Source: Pegea sp. RAD2-039 (lineage: Eukaryota > Chordata > Thaliacea > Salpida > Salpidae). From it: a DNA stretch of 64,000 nucleotides. The position numbers were made by a program, and so were the translations under genes. Positions within the stretch are counted from its first letter, which is position 1, and every line of letters starts with the position of its first letter. A model generated the notes under the pieces. It searched no databases. It was not told where the DNA came from and saw only the letters and a list, made by a program, of their open reading frames with translations. The stretch lies in the NCBI GenBank assembly GCA_034620365.1, contig JAQGEQ010000192.1:4397001-4461000 (forward strand), read 5' to 3'. Below, piece after piece: positions 36,801-49,524 of this stretch.

Positions 36801-38865
36801 GCATTTTTGACATAAATAAATCTTTTCAAAAATCGTATTCTTAAATACGATTAAAATTAAACTATTTATCAAGCTCTTATCTAATGCTGCCCATCTATTC
36901 TGAAAATAATTTATATATGATGTTTCTTACAGACAGATGACTATCTATTATTTCAAGTTTTTGGCAATTAAGCTTTTTCAGTTGAACAGATTTGAGATAT
37001 CTTATTAATTTTGTCGATAATTTAATAACAAAGACACGAATATGTCTCAGAGACTTTTAATGAAATTGGTTTTCCGTAAGGCTCAGGAAATCACAAGAAT
37101 ATAATGTTAAATGTCTATAAAGTTTGACATATGAGTAAGCTTGTAACATACTGAAACAAATAGTGTTAAAACAAAAAACAAACAAATTTTAGCGCTTTGA
37201 AGTAGAGTAAGTCTGATGGAAAAACGTCGGAATTTTATCGACAAATGGCAAATAGTGCTTCTAAAGAAAATGATGTGTAACTAATTGATGAGTATCGGCT
37301 GTGTTTTTAATAGCATCTAAGTGTATTCGGTTAAGTTCTAAAGAGCTCTGTTTGAAATTTGTTGTTTGCAAGGAGTTCTTTTAAAATATTACAATTAGAA
37401 TTTAAGTTTTGAAAATTGTGGTTAGGACTCTGATTAGCAATTATGGTGGTCTGCGGTTTGTTCTGTCTTAAACAAGTGGATCTTTTAACTACTATACATT
37501 TGTTTTTAAAACGCATGTGATTCAACACGACTCCAGACAACAAACTAAGCAGTGTATGGTATACGTGCTTTAATTGGTTTCTTGTTGTTTGATAGACAAG
37601 TTTTTAATAAAATTCTTTTTATGTTTTGATTTTAACTTTACCAATATACAGTCAGTCTATTTGAATACACAGTACTCATATAACGTCTTTTTTTATGTAA
37701 GATAAGGAGCTGGTAAATAAACAAAATAATCAGTATTCATTTATAGTTAAAATATTTTGACTAACAATTCAAATCGTTCTATAATAATCTATAGCTAACT
37801 TAAGAATTTTTTGTATAAAACGTACATTCTAAATCTTTCATTTTTTCAATACAACCAACAAGCTTGGTATTGTTTGATTACTTAAACAGTAAATCTTATT
37901 ATATACAGCCGTCTTGAACGTTATAATAGCTTTGTTGTGGTCGGCCTAAACCTTTTTTTTTGTAAAAATTTGGTTGTGAACAACTACGTAGAAAAATTAC
38001 AACCATTTCAAATTGGAAATTTAGTAATTGGCATTCTTGATTTAATACGGTGACTCAGTCATTAAAAGATTAATATTACGTAAAAACAAAACGTTTGTAA
38101 TTGATTGATATAAAAGTTAAGTATAATTAAAATCGACCACTTTAAATATTGAAATCAAATCAAACTAATTTGTAAATTGCTTTTTTATGATGGCTGTTTT
38201 TTAACATTGGTCAGATTTCTGGAGGTGTGGGACGAATGGGTGCTGGAACATCTAGTAGTAGTGAAGACATGATCTTGGTTGGAATGCCTTCATCTTCAAC
38301 TGGTCCGCAAAATCCATCAATGTTGGGATGCTGTCAACCACCTTCAGTTGTTGGGGGGATACCTCATCAACATGTGGATAGTTCAAATGAACTATTTACA
38401 ATCCAACATCAAGCTCATATGCAACAGCAACATCAACAACAACTTCAACAAGCTCAATCTCAAGCCCCATTTCTCCATCACTATATGCCAGTAGAAGTTG
38501 ATAGTGATGTACAATTGAGATCAGGTATGGTGGTTCCTAACTCACCAGATCTAGCAATGATGATGTCTATGCATCATCCTCAACAACAACATCATCAACA
38601 TCATCAACATACAAGACAGCAGCAAGTTCACGTTTCAAGCAGTGAAGAACAACAATTGCATTTGCTCCACCAACAAAACCTTCCGTCATCTTCATCACCT
38701 TCGTCTATGATAATGTTGGAAGGTCAGCAACAGCAGCAAGTTGTCGTAACTGAACATGAAGAATTATTGTGGCTGCAACAACAGCAGCAACAACACACTG
38801 AAATGGCTCTACAACAGCATCACCATATGCACCATCATCAACAACCGCCGCATACTACTTCTTAA
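30818..38865 (+). CDS. AT-hook, Gln/His-rich nuclear protein
   Basis: A DNA-binding, probably transcription-related protein of 400 residues from five in-phase exons: 30818-31177, 31600-31671, 34156-34203, 36304-36375 and 38215-38865. Residues 1-120 are rich in Gln and His (LEQQHQQLQQQLHHRQQQHQ). Two AT-hooks follow in separate small exons: RPRGRPKGSKNKRPRK (about 129-144) and KRPRGRPRKW (about 151-160). AT-hooks bind the minor groove of A+T-rich DNA. Exon 4 encodes a conserved-looking helix, MWEGFQRTREAAVQQLQRQR. The last 216 residues are again Ser-, Gln- and His-rich, ending in HHHQQPPHTTS. The paired hooks resemble HMGA and other hook proteins, but the flanks are much longer and I cannot assign a family. 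The introns (0.4-2.5 kb) are far longer than in neighbouring genes. The ATG at 30818 is the first in frame; upstream noncoding exons are likely. Confidence 0.8.
31178..38214 (+). other. Long introns of the AT-hook gene
   Basis: The non-exonic parts hold patches with more G+C and CpG than the surroundings, around 31490-31570, 32090-32590, 33000-33200 and 34200-34650. The patch at 32150-32222 ends in a strong donor (AACG/GTAAGT) and could be an alternative first exon. The rest is plain A+T-rich DNA. Confidence 0.35.
31865..31933 (+). other. Possible alternative terminal exon of the AT-hook gene
   Basis: After an ATTAG acceptor in intron 2, a phase-0 reading frame compatible with exon 2 encodes PQKTANSSRGDRKAKKLARS then SC and a stop. 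It would yield a short, very basic isoform with one AT-hook. No clear polyadenylation signal follows. Confidence 0.2.
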
Positions 38866-41800
38866 ACCAAAATATTTTACAATCGTACTACAAGAATAGA
38901 CTGATTTGGAATCTTTAGTGCAGTTTAATTTGAAGTTATTATTAAATAGAGATTTATGTGGCCATATGTCTTAGTTGAAACAGTTTGCATGCCTATACCT
39001 GTTTTTATAATAAGTAGCGAATATGTTAACAGCTTTACATTTTTGCCAGCTGTGCACCAAAAAGTTCTTTCTTCTATATCATGTTTAGTTCTTTTTACTG
39101 CCTCCCTATTTTTCACCACAAAGGAAAACCAAAACATGTTTGTATCTGTTTGTTCTCCAGCATCTAACAGAACCTATGGTAATCAATTAAACTATAAATC
39201 GCGTCTTACCACAAAAAGAAAAGAAGCCTTTTTATATCATATGTGCGCTTCTAACTTATCTTAATTTTTTGTGAGCAGTCAGGAAAGCATATACCAAAAA
39301 TCTTTTTTCTATCAAAGCTATCTAGTACAACTTTTAATCTACCTTTCACAAAGCACGCAGCAAAACATTTTTTTCACATAATCCCTAAGAAATGCTTTAT
39401 ATCTGCACAATTTATGTATTACACATTTTCTATCCTTATACTTTGCTGTCGTACATCTTTACTAGATTGTAAATCAACTAGAAACCAAAATATATGACTA
39501 GTCACCTCATACCAGCTTCTTGCTGGTTTCAAGTTTACTGCTTACATAAATGTTCTTGATTAGTTTTCATTTATATTTTGAGTATAATATATATATTAAC
39601 CACTACCACTGCTATAGTCATATTGTCTTTACTATTGTCCTGCATTTGCAGTGACAAGCTCAAAACCAAAGATATCTGCATCTTTTTCCTGAATATTTTC
39701 ATAATTTTTTCGGGAAGTGCCTTTCGATTGCTGTTAGTTGATAGGTTAGGTGCTTCCCGGTTAGTTTCGACCCCTTTTGTGTTTTGTAACTTTTATCTTA
39801 CTAATAAGCTTACATTTTTAAGTTTATTTTTGGATTCAAATTTTTTACTGCTGTTATTTTCTTTGTCATAATAACCTCTTCAAAATATAGCTTTGCACTA
39901 GGTGTTAGTTATTATGTTATGTAATTTGTTTTGTTTCTATTTGGACTGTTAAAAAATTAGTACATGAAAACAAACGACCCATTTATTAGAAAATAGTTAT
40001 AAAATTTAAATTATCAAATTTGCTTTTGTTTAATAGTAGTAGACAAATGTGTTAATTCTTTTGATGCAGATCTACCTCTAATAGTTTGTTAGGAACAACA
40101 AAAAATATGTTTGATGGATTTTTTCTAAACAAATTGTGATTTTTTTCGCGTTGTGTTTGTAATAGTAATTTGTGAAAATGTTTTGACAAACAAACTTGTT
40201 GTCTCGTAACTTTTTAAATTCCAAAAATAGGTTGAATATTCTAATGAATTAGAATTCTTTTAATCTAAAGTGTTACTGGTTCAAACCATATTTGTTCAAA
40301 AAAGTTTAAGTCAAAACTATAGCTACCAAAGTTTGACTATAAGACAACCAAAGAAGTAAATGTTTTTAATTTAATTTTAAGCTACCAAATATCTACTAGC
40401 ATAAATTTTATGACTTTGGTCTATGTATACTAACAAATCATAAACTAGATATGGATTCGTCGCCTATACTTTGCTTTCGCCTTTTGTCGCTTTCCAGTAT
40501 GATGTTAAAGTTTGTCATTCACTGTGACATTACTCTATAGAAACATCGACTTTGGTGTCGATAAATGCTTAGCTAACATTTTATCTGGTAGTCGCCCATT
40601 TTATTCTGATATTGAAATTTTTACATTTAGGTTTAAATTTTAACAAATAATCATTTATGAAAAATATTGCTTTTTGCCAAAAATCGTTAAATAATTAATA
40701 TGAAATTACTTAAATTTTAGAGCTGTTAACAAATGATTAACTTTCTATTTGATGTTACTGAATGTAAATGTTGTGTGATAAATTAGGTGCTGTGATCGAA
40801 AATGGTAGTTTTCCACTTTGCGCGGCGGAGATTTTAACAACAGTGTTTTCTGGCTTAAAGATTTCAGGTTGCTGTCAGCTGTTAACTATGTGGATTATCT
40901 AATTTGTTCATCAATTTTATTTTAAACTACAAACACTAATTTATGTGTCAAGTGTTAGTAATTTCTTTTGGCCCAGTTACAAGAATTTTGTTGATGACAA
41001 ATAGACATCAACAAAAGTTTAATTTGTTGAATGTATACAAAGCTGTCAACTTCTTATCGCATCATTTTTATTATTGTAAACCCCAAACAATGTATGTTTA
41101 TGTGTATCATTTCAAAAGTCACAAATGTCAAAGAATCTACATTTAATGCAGAATTTGTTTTTACTTTTCTTTTATTCCTGGAAAAACTGACAGAAAAGTA
41201 AACACCCTGATTTTCTATTTTTTCATCAATAGTTTTGAGATGCAATAAATTAATTGCTCGTAAATAATTTGAACAAACTGATTTCTGATTTTTACTGTTT
41301 TTTGTTGTTGTACCGAAGTTGTGCAATTCTTGTTTTTTGCGTTGTATTTTGTTTGTCTGCGTTATCCAATTCCAGTTTCGATGTCGCATCTTTTAGATAA
41401 AAAAGAATTAACGCACCAGAAAAAATAGGATTGAGAAAATAATTTCATTCATCTCACTGCGTTTAGATTGGCAGATTATTTATTAGCGATGTGATTGATG
41501 TCAGGTTTTATATTTAAAGTGCTTTTTTGTCATCAAAAGCGGAGTGGTGTTTATCTGACCAAGATAAAATCAAACAGCGATTGTTTCTTGGTTGAGTTTT
41601 TTCAGCTTCCGGCTGTAATGGATCCGGAAATTAATTTTGATAAAAAATTGTATTTGGGCCAAATACTTGTTGATAAAGGCTCTACGAATATTCTGGCGCA
41701 TTTAATGTTATGACCGAGACTGAGAAATAATCTTTCACTTGCACTCTTCTGTTCTTTCTGTCAATCTTAATTTTTTAAGCTCGTTGTTTTAAAAGCGATT

Positions 41801-44800
41801 TCAGTGGTTACGTAATGCTCTCTAGCATCACGTTGGCACACTAGTTGCTAAGGACGCCGCTTTTGATCCAAAGAAAGTCCGACCTTTCGATTAGCCATCA
41901 AATACCAGTATAAAATAAGAATTGAAAATTCAACAGCTTTTTTGTAGCTAACACAAGCTGACTTTTGTCGAAATGGAGAAAATGATTGAGCTTCTAAACT
42001 TTTAAGTGGGCCATTTAATAACCAAATAGCTTTTTATCTGAAAATGGTTTCAATATTAATTTAACAAACATTTTTCTTAATAACTATACAACATTTTTTT
42101 AATATAATAGATTTTCTATATATATAGGCAAGTGTCAATAATGAAAATGTTGTAGTTGGATGTTGCCAAGAATTTTAAATAAACTGCCAATGCGGTGAAA
42201 TAGGAAATATTTCTGTTTTATTTTTACGTCTTTATACAAATGTTTATATATTTTATAATTATATGTCGTTTTTTTACTGTTTTACTTTTGTGCATGTTTA
42301 GTTACGTAAAATTTTTTTAAACAGTTTTCTTTGGATAGCCAGTTAGAAAGTCAGCATATGAGAAGGTTTTCTTCTTATTATTCACCGTGGTTGTTGTGCA
42401 GTATTTTATCACTCTTACTTTTATGCTTTATCTATTCGTTAAATATTCGACGTTTGATGATGCCAAAGAATAAATTGCTGACTTTGTTGTGTTTGTCAAA
42501 CAAGAGCTTATGATTTAGTTGCAAAAGGCAACGAAGTTAAAGAATAACATTTGTATAAAGTTTATCATGAGTATTTAGAAAACAAATTCTGAAATAATAA
42601 GAAAAACTTCGAACAGAAAAAAAAAACAAGTAGTTGCTAGGATGCTCTAAATGAAAGAATTTATTACCTAAATTAGGCTTTTCACTGTTATCTAAACTTT
42701 CAATAACCTTACAATAAGCTTACAATTACAGAAGTTTCTATTTGAGAACTAAATTCATTAATAATCAAGCAAAAGTAACTCTGTATTTCAAAAATTTGCA
42801 ATATTTGCTGAGTCGCCTGGCTTCTTTTACCCACATAAATATATATAAATTTAGGTTAACAATTTTATTCTTTTAACAATATTTAAGTCCGACCTTTGCG
42901 ATAACACAAATTGTATCCGAAAAATATTAAATTGTAAATAAGATCAAAAAAAGAAAATCGAAAGATATTTGGTAAAACCTTAAAATAGGACTTAGTGTTA
43001 GTAGGTATGATAATTTGACTATACTTAAGATTTTTCACTACACCAACGACACAAACAGACTCTTCTGCAAACATCCTGCAGCAACTTTTAAAGGTAATTA
43101 TGTTATTTTATTATTTTACGTCAAATTTATCATTTCAACATTTTCTTATGCAAGTTTAAAAAAGCGAAAAATTAATTTTATAGTAGTTTAAAAATCAGCT
43201 TAAAAATATCAAAATATTATCAGATGTAAAAGAAAGATACTAAACCAGTATCATGAATACGATGATAAGAAGATTTGTGGATACAGAATAGTATTTTGTT
43301 CAGAAAATAAATTTGAAGATAATTTATTTTGTGAAAAGTTTATTAAAAACAATTTTTCTCAAATAACAGCTTGTTAGTAAAATCAAATGCAAAATGGAGA
43401 TTTCGACTGAAAGCTTGAAAGCCTACAACTTTGCTTGGTTAAGAATATTAATTTTAAGCACTTGCATTGGCAAACACTATTGACAAGGCTTTACAATTAT
43501 CTAAACTTTAAGATTAAACTGTTTAAAACTGTACCACTTGGTAAATAGCTTTGAAGAGCTTGTATCAATTTTTTTTTATCAAATTTACTATTTAATTTTC
43601 AAAACGTAAATTTTGGCAATTAAATGTACGAGTAAATTTAGTTTTTTCATATAGCAAATTTTGATGAAAATCCAATTATTCTTGCTTAAAGCTAATATAT
43701 GAAATTACAGACGAACAGTTTTAGTTTAAGGTATTTTTTTGTCTTAAAAGCAAAGCAGTAATTGATGCAGTCAAAAGTTTAGAAACCGTCACGTGGGCAC
43801 TATGTCAATAAAGTTGTAGAAAACTTAATCGTTTTGAATTAGCAGAAATAGAATTGTATTAGGGAAGCTTTTACCCGGCATAGTGTTTCACAAACGGTTG
43901 TTAATGGTAGAGAAGTTTTAAAATCAGGCTGCATAAGATTGTAAAAATCATACAGATAACTTTAGTGAATTTTGAAACAAACTAGTTTATTTGTATCAAC
44001 CGTAAACTTCGTTCTGTTTATTCACTTTACAGAAGTTGTTGCTGGTTCTAATTTAAAAAAAAACTGAAGAAAGTTTTTTAACCACCAAACTATTATAAAA
44101 AAATAAACATGAACTCTTATATTCACTTAAATAAGTAATCTTAAAACCTCCATAAATAATTCAAGCTTATAGATATGTCATTAAAATTGAGTCTTCGATT
44201 TATATAAATTGAATTATAATTAATGATCTTACCAAAGTAAATTTGATCATTAAAAGCTTTTTAATTTAACAAAAAAAATAAATTAAACTAAGTTTTATAG
44301 CTCTGCAAATTTGTCTCTTTTCAAAAGCATTATAAATTTGTTTATTCGACAGTTCCTGATTAATTGTAATATAAATGTTAAGAGCTATTTGTGCGCAGAG
44401 AATTATAACCATCTGCTTATCAAAAACCACTGCAAAATAGGTTACAGCAAAAACAGTTGAATAATTATTAAAAGTGGAATGGTAAGTAGCAGTGCAAACG
44501 ACACAAAGCAATTATTGAAAACCTTTTTTCAAACTGCGTTTTTTAAAGAAAATATTTTAAGGAGAATGATTCTAACCATTTAGATTCTATTTTAAAAGCC
44601 TTTACTAGCATTAACAAATTTAATTTATTTTTGTTTTCCAGCTAGCCTTTTAGATTAATTATTTGACTGAAAATTTAGTTGGGTATTTGCTTAAACATAT
44701 ACAAAATCTGAATATTATGTAAATTTAAACTTTATGGTTGGAAAAAGATGTAGTTAAATAAATATTTGTCAAACTCGTTGCCACGTTTTTACCTCACAAT

Positions 44801-47800
44801 TTAAGCATTCTTAAATTGCTTGAATTTTTCAAAAAACTAAATCTAAATTGACATGATTAAAATTTTAATTTTGGAAAGTTTGCGTTAAGAAAGTATTTTT
44901 AACTTGTAAAATATAGCTCAGAGGAAGCGTGCAGGTTGTAATTCATAATTTTTATTTTATTCATTTGTATATCTATGCTTGAACGTAAAAACTACTAATA
45001 CAGTTTTTGAATAAGGCATCTCAAGTGTAAACATATCGTTCTTAAAGTTTTAATCAAAATATTTATCAATTGCTAAAACAAATTTAATTATACAAAAAGA
45101 TTTAACTTTTATTCAAAAAATCAATAAATTATGAGCTTAATCGTTTTGATTTAAGATATTTTTTCTTTTTTAAATTTAGAATTTTAAAAGAAATTTAGAT
45201 TGCTTTGAAAACTTCTTACCTGCATTCAAAGAATTAAAATCAAGCCTAAAGTCAAGATGTACAACTAAAAATTTAAAAACTCCGGTATCAATCAATAATC
45301 AGATTAACATATGATTGCTACGAATCTGTTGGCTTAAGATGTGTTATTGATTTCTAATTTTCTACTTTTATCAAATAGCATATTCATTTTAAATTCAAAA
45401 ATTACTTTAGCTAACTTGAAACTTGTTATAAACTTAAGTTGTAATGTCAAAGCTATTATATTTTATGCTTATTATATGAATCCAAATAAAAATCCATAAA
45501 CTTATTATTACCTGACACAAGTTTTTATATGATTGTACGTAAATTCAGACAGATTTATTTTAAACTTAAATTTGATTTTATATTTTTTTGTATTTCTATA
45601 GGAAGCTATTGATGCAGAAGACATTTAAATGTTACTACATACTCTTAGAAAGTTTAAACAATAATCTACCAATAGCATTTTCTGAGTCATTACTACTTTA
45701 ATCTTATGTGACATGTTTTGGGAAGATTTATATCTGAAAAAGCGTTATACTAAAGAGATCGAAAAATCTGAAAAACGTCAGGTAATAATGTTCCTATTAA
45801 ATCTTGAAAATTCTTGACAATACTTTAAATACATCTCGGACGGCGCATGATAAAAGATCCAATCGACCCATGCATTTGTCTCTTAGAGTACGTAGCAATC
45901 TGCTAAATAATGCGTTTGGTGACGACACTAAATAGTAATGCAGATGCCTGGCGATACAATACACATTCGCTAGCGCAGTAGATAGAGAACAGAGCGATGA
46001 TTTCACTCAAAAAATAAGTTTTTTATCGGATTTAAATAAAAGTTTTCTTGACTTTTCTCTCTTTTATTATTCAAGCGTTAAGAAGAGTGAAGTAGAAAAA
46101 CAGGTTGTAAGTCAGCAACTTTAGCATGTCTTAAAAATGTTGAAATTAGCACAGGTGATTAGTTCTTATCACTGGATAAAATTATCTAAATGCTCTTAAA
46201 GTCCCTGTGATATCTGCCAATTTTGAAGTAAAAAGTTTTCTAGAATTAATAAAAAGTAGTGAAAATGGAAAACTGGTTTCACGCTAATCTTAAAAGTCAT
46301 TTTAGGTTTAGTTTATACTGACTAATTATAGAGTTTTATCAACTTGTTGCTTACAAACTATCCCCACTTAAGCTTATAAAGTTTTAACTTGAATTGTTCA
46401 ATACAATAAAAAAGTTAAGTTTGAAACTACCAACTAATTTGAACTTGCTTTGCACAATTAAAACTTAGCTGTTTCCAAGATCTTACAAAAATTTGTTTAT
46501 CAAAATTATTTGCAGAAACGAGCAAATTATCAAAAAATATTTATTTGTTTACTTATTCATTACAATAAGCGTGAAGAAGAGTGCCTAAAAAGAGCACCTG
46601 TCGGTAACAAACATTCTTACAAACAATAGTATAGTAGAGTTCTTATGCCTAGTCATACTTTAAACTTGTTATTTTCAAAACTTCTTAAATAATCTTCGAA
46701 AAATTGTTTTTGAAATATATAATCTTACAAACTTTGTAAAATCAATTTCATACATCTTGGTGTAACTTGCTGACAAGATATTATTTCATAAATAAGCAAC
46801 ACAATTTATGGTACAATATTTTGATTACACTGAAAACAAAAATCTTTTTACAAAAATTATAAATTTTTAGAGAAACAGTTAGTAAAAATCATTCAATAAT
46901 CTGGGATTATATATTTTGCAACAAAAACTCTATTTGATAAAACTAACAAAAAAATAACAAAATTCTCTGAGAAACTTTTACTCAAAAGCATCAAGAAGTT
47001 AACTATCAGCTTTAAAGAATGATACCATAAAAAATAAATAAAACTGTTATACAAATAACATGATTAAAGATTAAATTAATCAATTAATTACCAAATGCTT
47101 CACTTGAAGAAAAATCATGGAATATAAGTTTCATAGAGCTTAAGAATAAATAAAAAAGCACAAATTTGAATATTAATTAATTATTTAAGCATAAATGAAA
47201 AGTTTCATTTTTCTACTTTAAAACTCGTAAATCAGGTTATTTAAAATTAATAATAAAGAAGAATAAAGCCTTCTAGCCGGCTGTTATAAATTACTTTGAA
47301 GTAGTTGTTTTTAATGTAAGATTGCTGAAAGCAACTTCACAAAACGTGATAACAAAGCTCTCACAATAATCTTTAATAATTTAAATGATGTAAATTATCT
47401 TCAATTCTTACGTTCGTTTACAACATAAATTTCTAAACATTTGAGTAGTAACGTAAATTATTCATAAAATGTCGAAGATGATAACAAACGCGATAAATTT
47501 TACTCAAGCATTTGAGTTTATTATAAACCTATGATGTGGCTGTAATGTAATTATAATTAATAGTTTCTATAAAATGCAAACAAGAGTACTTTTTATTCAA
47601 AGATATTCTTAGCGAGTGATTTAGAACAAAATTGTTAAACAATTATTCTAATAAAAGCTATGTATAAGAACAACAGTGAGCTATTTTAAGAATTGACATT
47701 ACACAGTTTAATAAATGTGAGACAAACTAATATCTACTTTGAGTTTGATTTCTGATTAAAAATAATTTAATCATTAAGCTTTTTAAAAATGGTTTATTTG

Positions 47801-48359
47801 GAATAATTAACTTCAAACTTTTTCAAAACTACTCATTAAATAACTCGATTATTTAAAACCATTTAAACGATAAAATTAGGTATTTATGAAACGTAAAAAC
47901 TTTTTTTAATTATAAATATATTTTGTTATTGAGTTAATAACACAAAAATATATACCAAAAATTATTTTATAACTGATTGAAATCAGAAGAATTAAAATAA
48001 GATGTAGAAATTTTAACCCTCTATAATGAATGTTTATGACTAACTTGTATAGAATCTGAAAAAGTTGACTTCAATACAAAACAAATTTAATTGAGTTTTA
48101 AATAGAAATTTATTGAAGATGGTTAACCTAATATTTATTAGTATTTGTTATAAAAAAAACTTACTTAAAGTTTTAGAGTTTCTCTTTCTACTATGCTTGA
48201 ATGGGTTTATTTTGCTTGCATAAATTAAAAACTGTACATCTATGTAGTATAGATGATTTAAATTATGTCTTTTTGTTTTAACACTGATTTTTAGTCATTA
48301 GGCAAATATGTTTATATCAGTTTTATTACTTTTAAGATAATTTGATTTGAATTAAATGA
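38866..48359. other. Gene desert 3' of the AT-hook gene
   Basis: About 9.5 kb without a supportable gene. The ORFs at 38956, 41495 and 42331 look like chance or UTR. One G+C-richer patch at 45825-45995 stands out (see findings). Confidence 0.5.
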
Positions 48360-48660
48360 AAAAGTTTTGCAAAACGTTTGTGGACATCCAAGAACTTTGG
48401 TAATCTTTCATAGGACTTCTCTGTTAGCAGCATCGAAGGGTTTGATGAGGTCTACAAAGATGTTATAGAGACTCTTGTTTTGCTTGCAGTATTATTCTTT
48501 GATTTCTCTACAACCCATATTATGGCATTAGTGTTTGTATTGCTTTTGAGCTGACACTGGGTTTCAAGAAGAACGTCTTTATCTATAGAAGGTAGATTTA
48601 CATTCAGTAAAACTCTTGTAAAACTTTTTCCTGTAGTCGAGAACGTTTAAGACAACTTTT
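48360..48660 (-). mobile_element. Decayed LINE reverse-transcriptase fragment
   Basis: The minus strand translates as VLLETQCQLKSNTNTNAI, then VEKSKNN, then FVDLIKPFDAANREVL with a stop, then KVLGCPQ. These match the common LINE blocks LPESQCGFR, the REQ-type spacer, and F-V-D-L-T-K-A-F-D-x-x-N-R with LGCP. Only the N-terminal palm segment survives, with stops. It is similar in type to the element whose 3' ends lie at 12.1 and 15 kb, so it may be another piece of that family. Confidence 0.75.
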
Positions 48661-49524
48661 GTTATAAGACATATATGGTTACTAATTATTAGAATTTGAA
48701 AACAGATTTTCTTTTGGAAAATTTCAATGGAAAAAGTTATTAATGTTTTTAGTTTATGGATTAAATACAGAGAAAGTGTAGTTATAAAAATTTGACCATA
48801 TTCAGATTTAAGTACTTTTTGTAGCATGATTTTAATATAACATTTAGTATCCCTTTTAGTTGTATTTTTATTCTGTTTGCAAAGCATGAAGCTTATGATT
48901 GTTTCCTATTTAGATTAACAAAGATTGAGAAAAATCTCAAATAAAATTTGACAACTTAGTTTAAATATTTTATATCTAAATACGAGTTTTCAATTTAATA
49001 GTAAAATTGCTTTAAGTAAAGATTCTGATTTGCATTATCGCTACAATTATGTAGTCATTTAAAGCAATATGACTGTAATTAGAGATTGCAACAGATTTTT
49101 TTCATATTATAGCTTTAAGGTTTAGTTTAAAAATCTGTTTTCGATATTTTCATTGTAAAAAATATCTGAATTATTAACAATAGATATATGAAACTAGTTT
49201 GCAGTTCACAAAGATGTTTGTTTATCATACGGATTATTATTGTATTTTCGATTTAGTAAGATCATTAAGTAAATATTTTTATTAAGTAATAAATTTTTCA
49301 AACTATCTAATAAAAATCAGCAACAAAATAACTTTGAAACATTTATTCTTCAAATTATTATTCAAACTAACAAATAATCTCCAATAACAAATATTTCGAC
49401 ATGTAAGCACTTTGTAAACAGCTAGGTTGCTTCTCACTACAGTAGTTCACAATAATAATTAATTTGTTTCGAATTAACTATTCAGGTTTAAGTTGAAACT
49501 GCATTAAGTGATTAATTGAAATAG
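48661..49524. other. Intergenic, A+T-rich
   Basis: 3' flank of the receptor gene that ends at 49525 on the minus strand. Nothing else seen. Confidence 0.4.

Noticed and set aside
30818-38865. Calling the AT-hook gene HMGA
   Set aside because: Two hooks fit, but the protein is several times longer with Gln/His-rich flanks and lacks the three-hook and acidic-tail layout.
38956-39264. 102-codon plus-strand ORF just after the AT-hook gene
   Set aside because: No family resemblance, lies where the 3' UTR should be, composition like the flanks.
41054-41389. 111-codon minus-strand ORF in the 39-48 kb desert
   Set aside because: No motif, no splice context, background composition.
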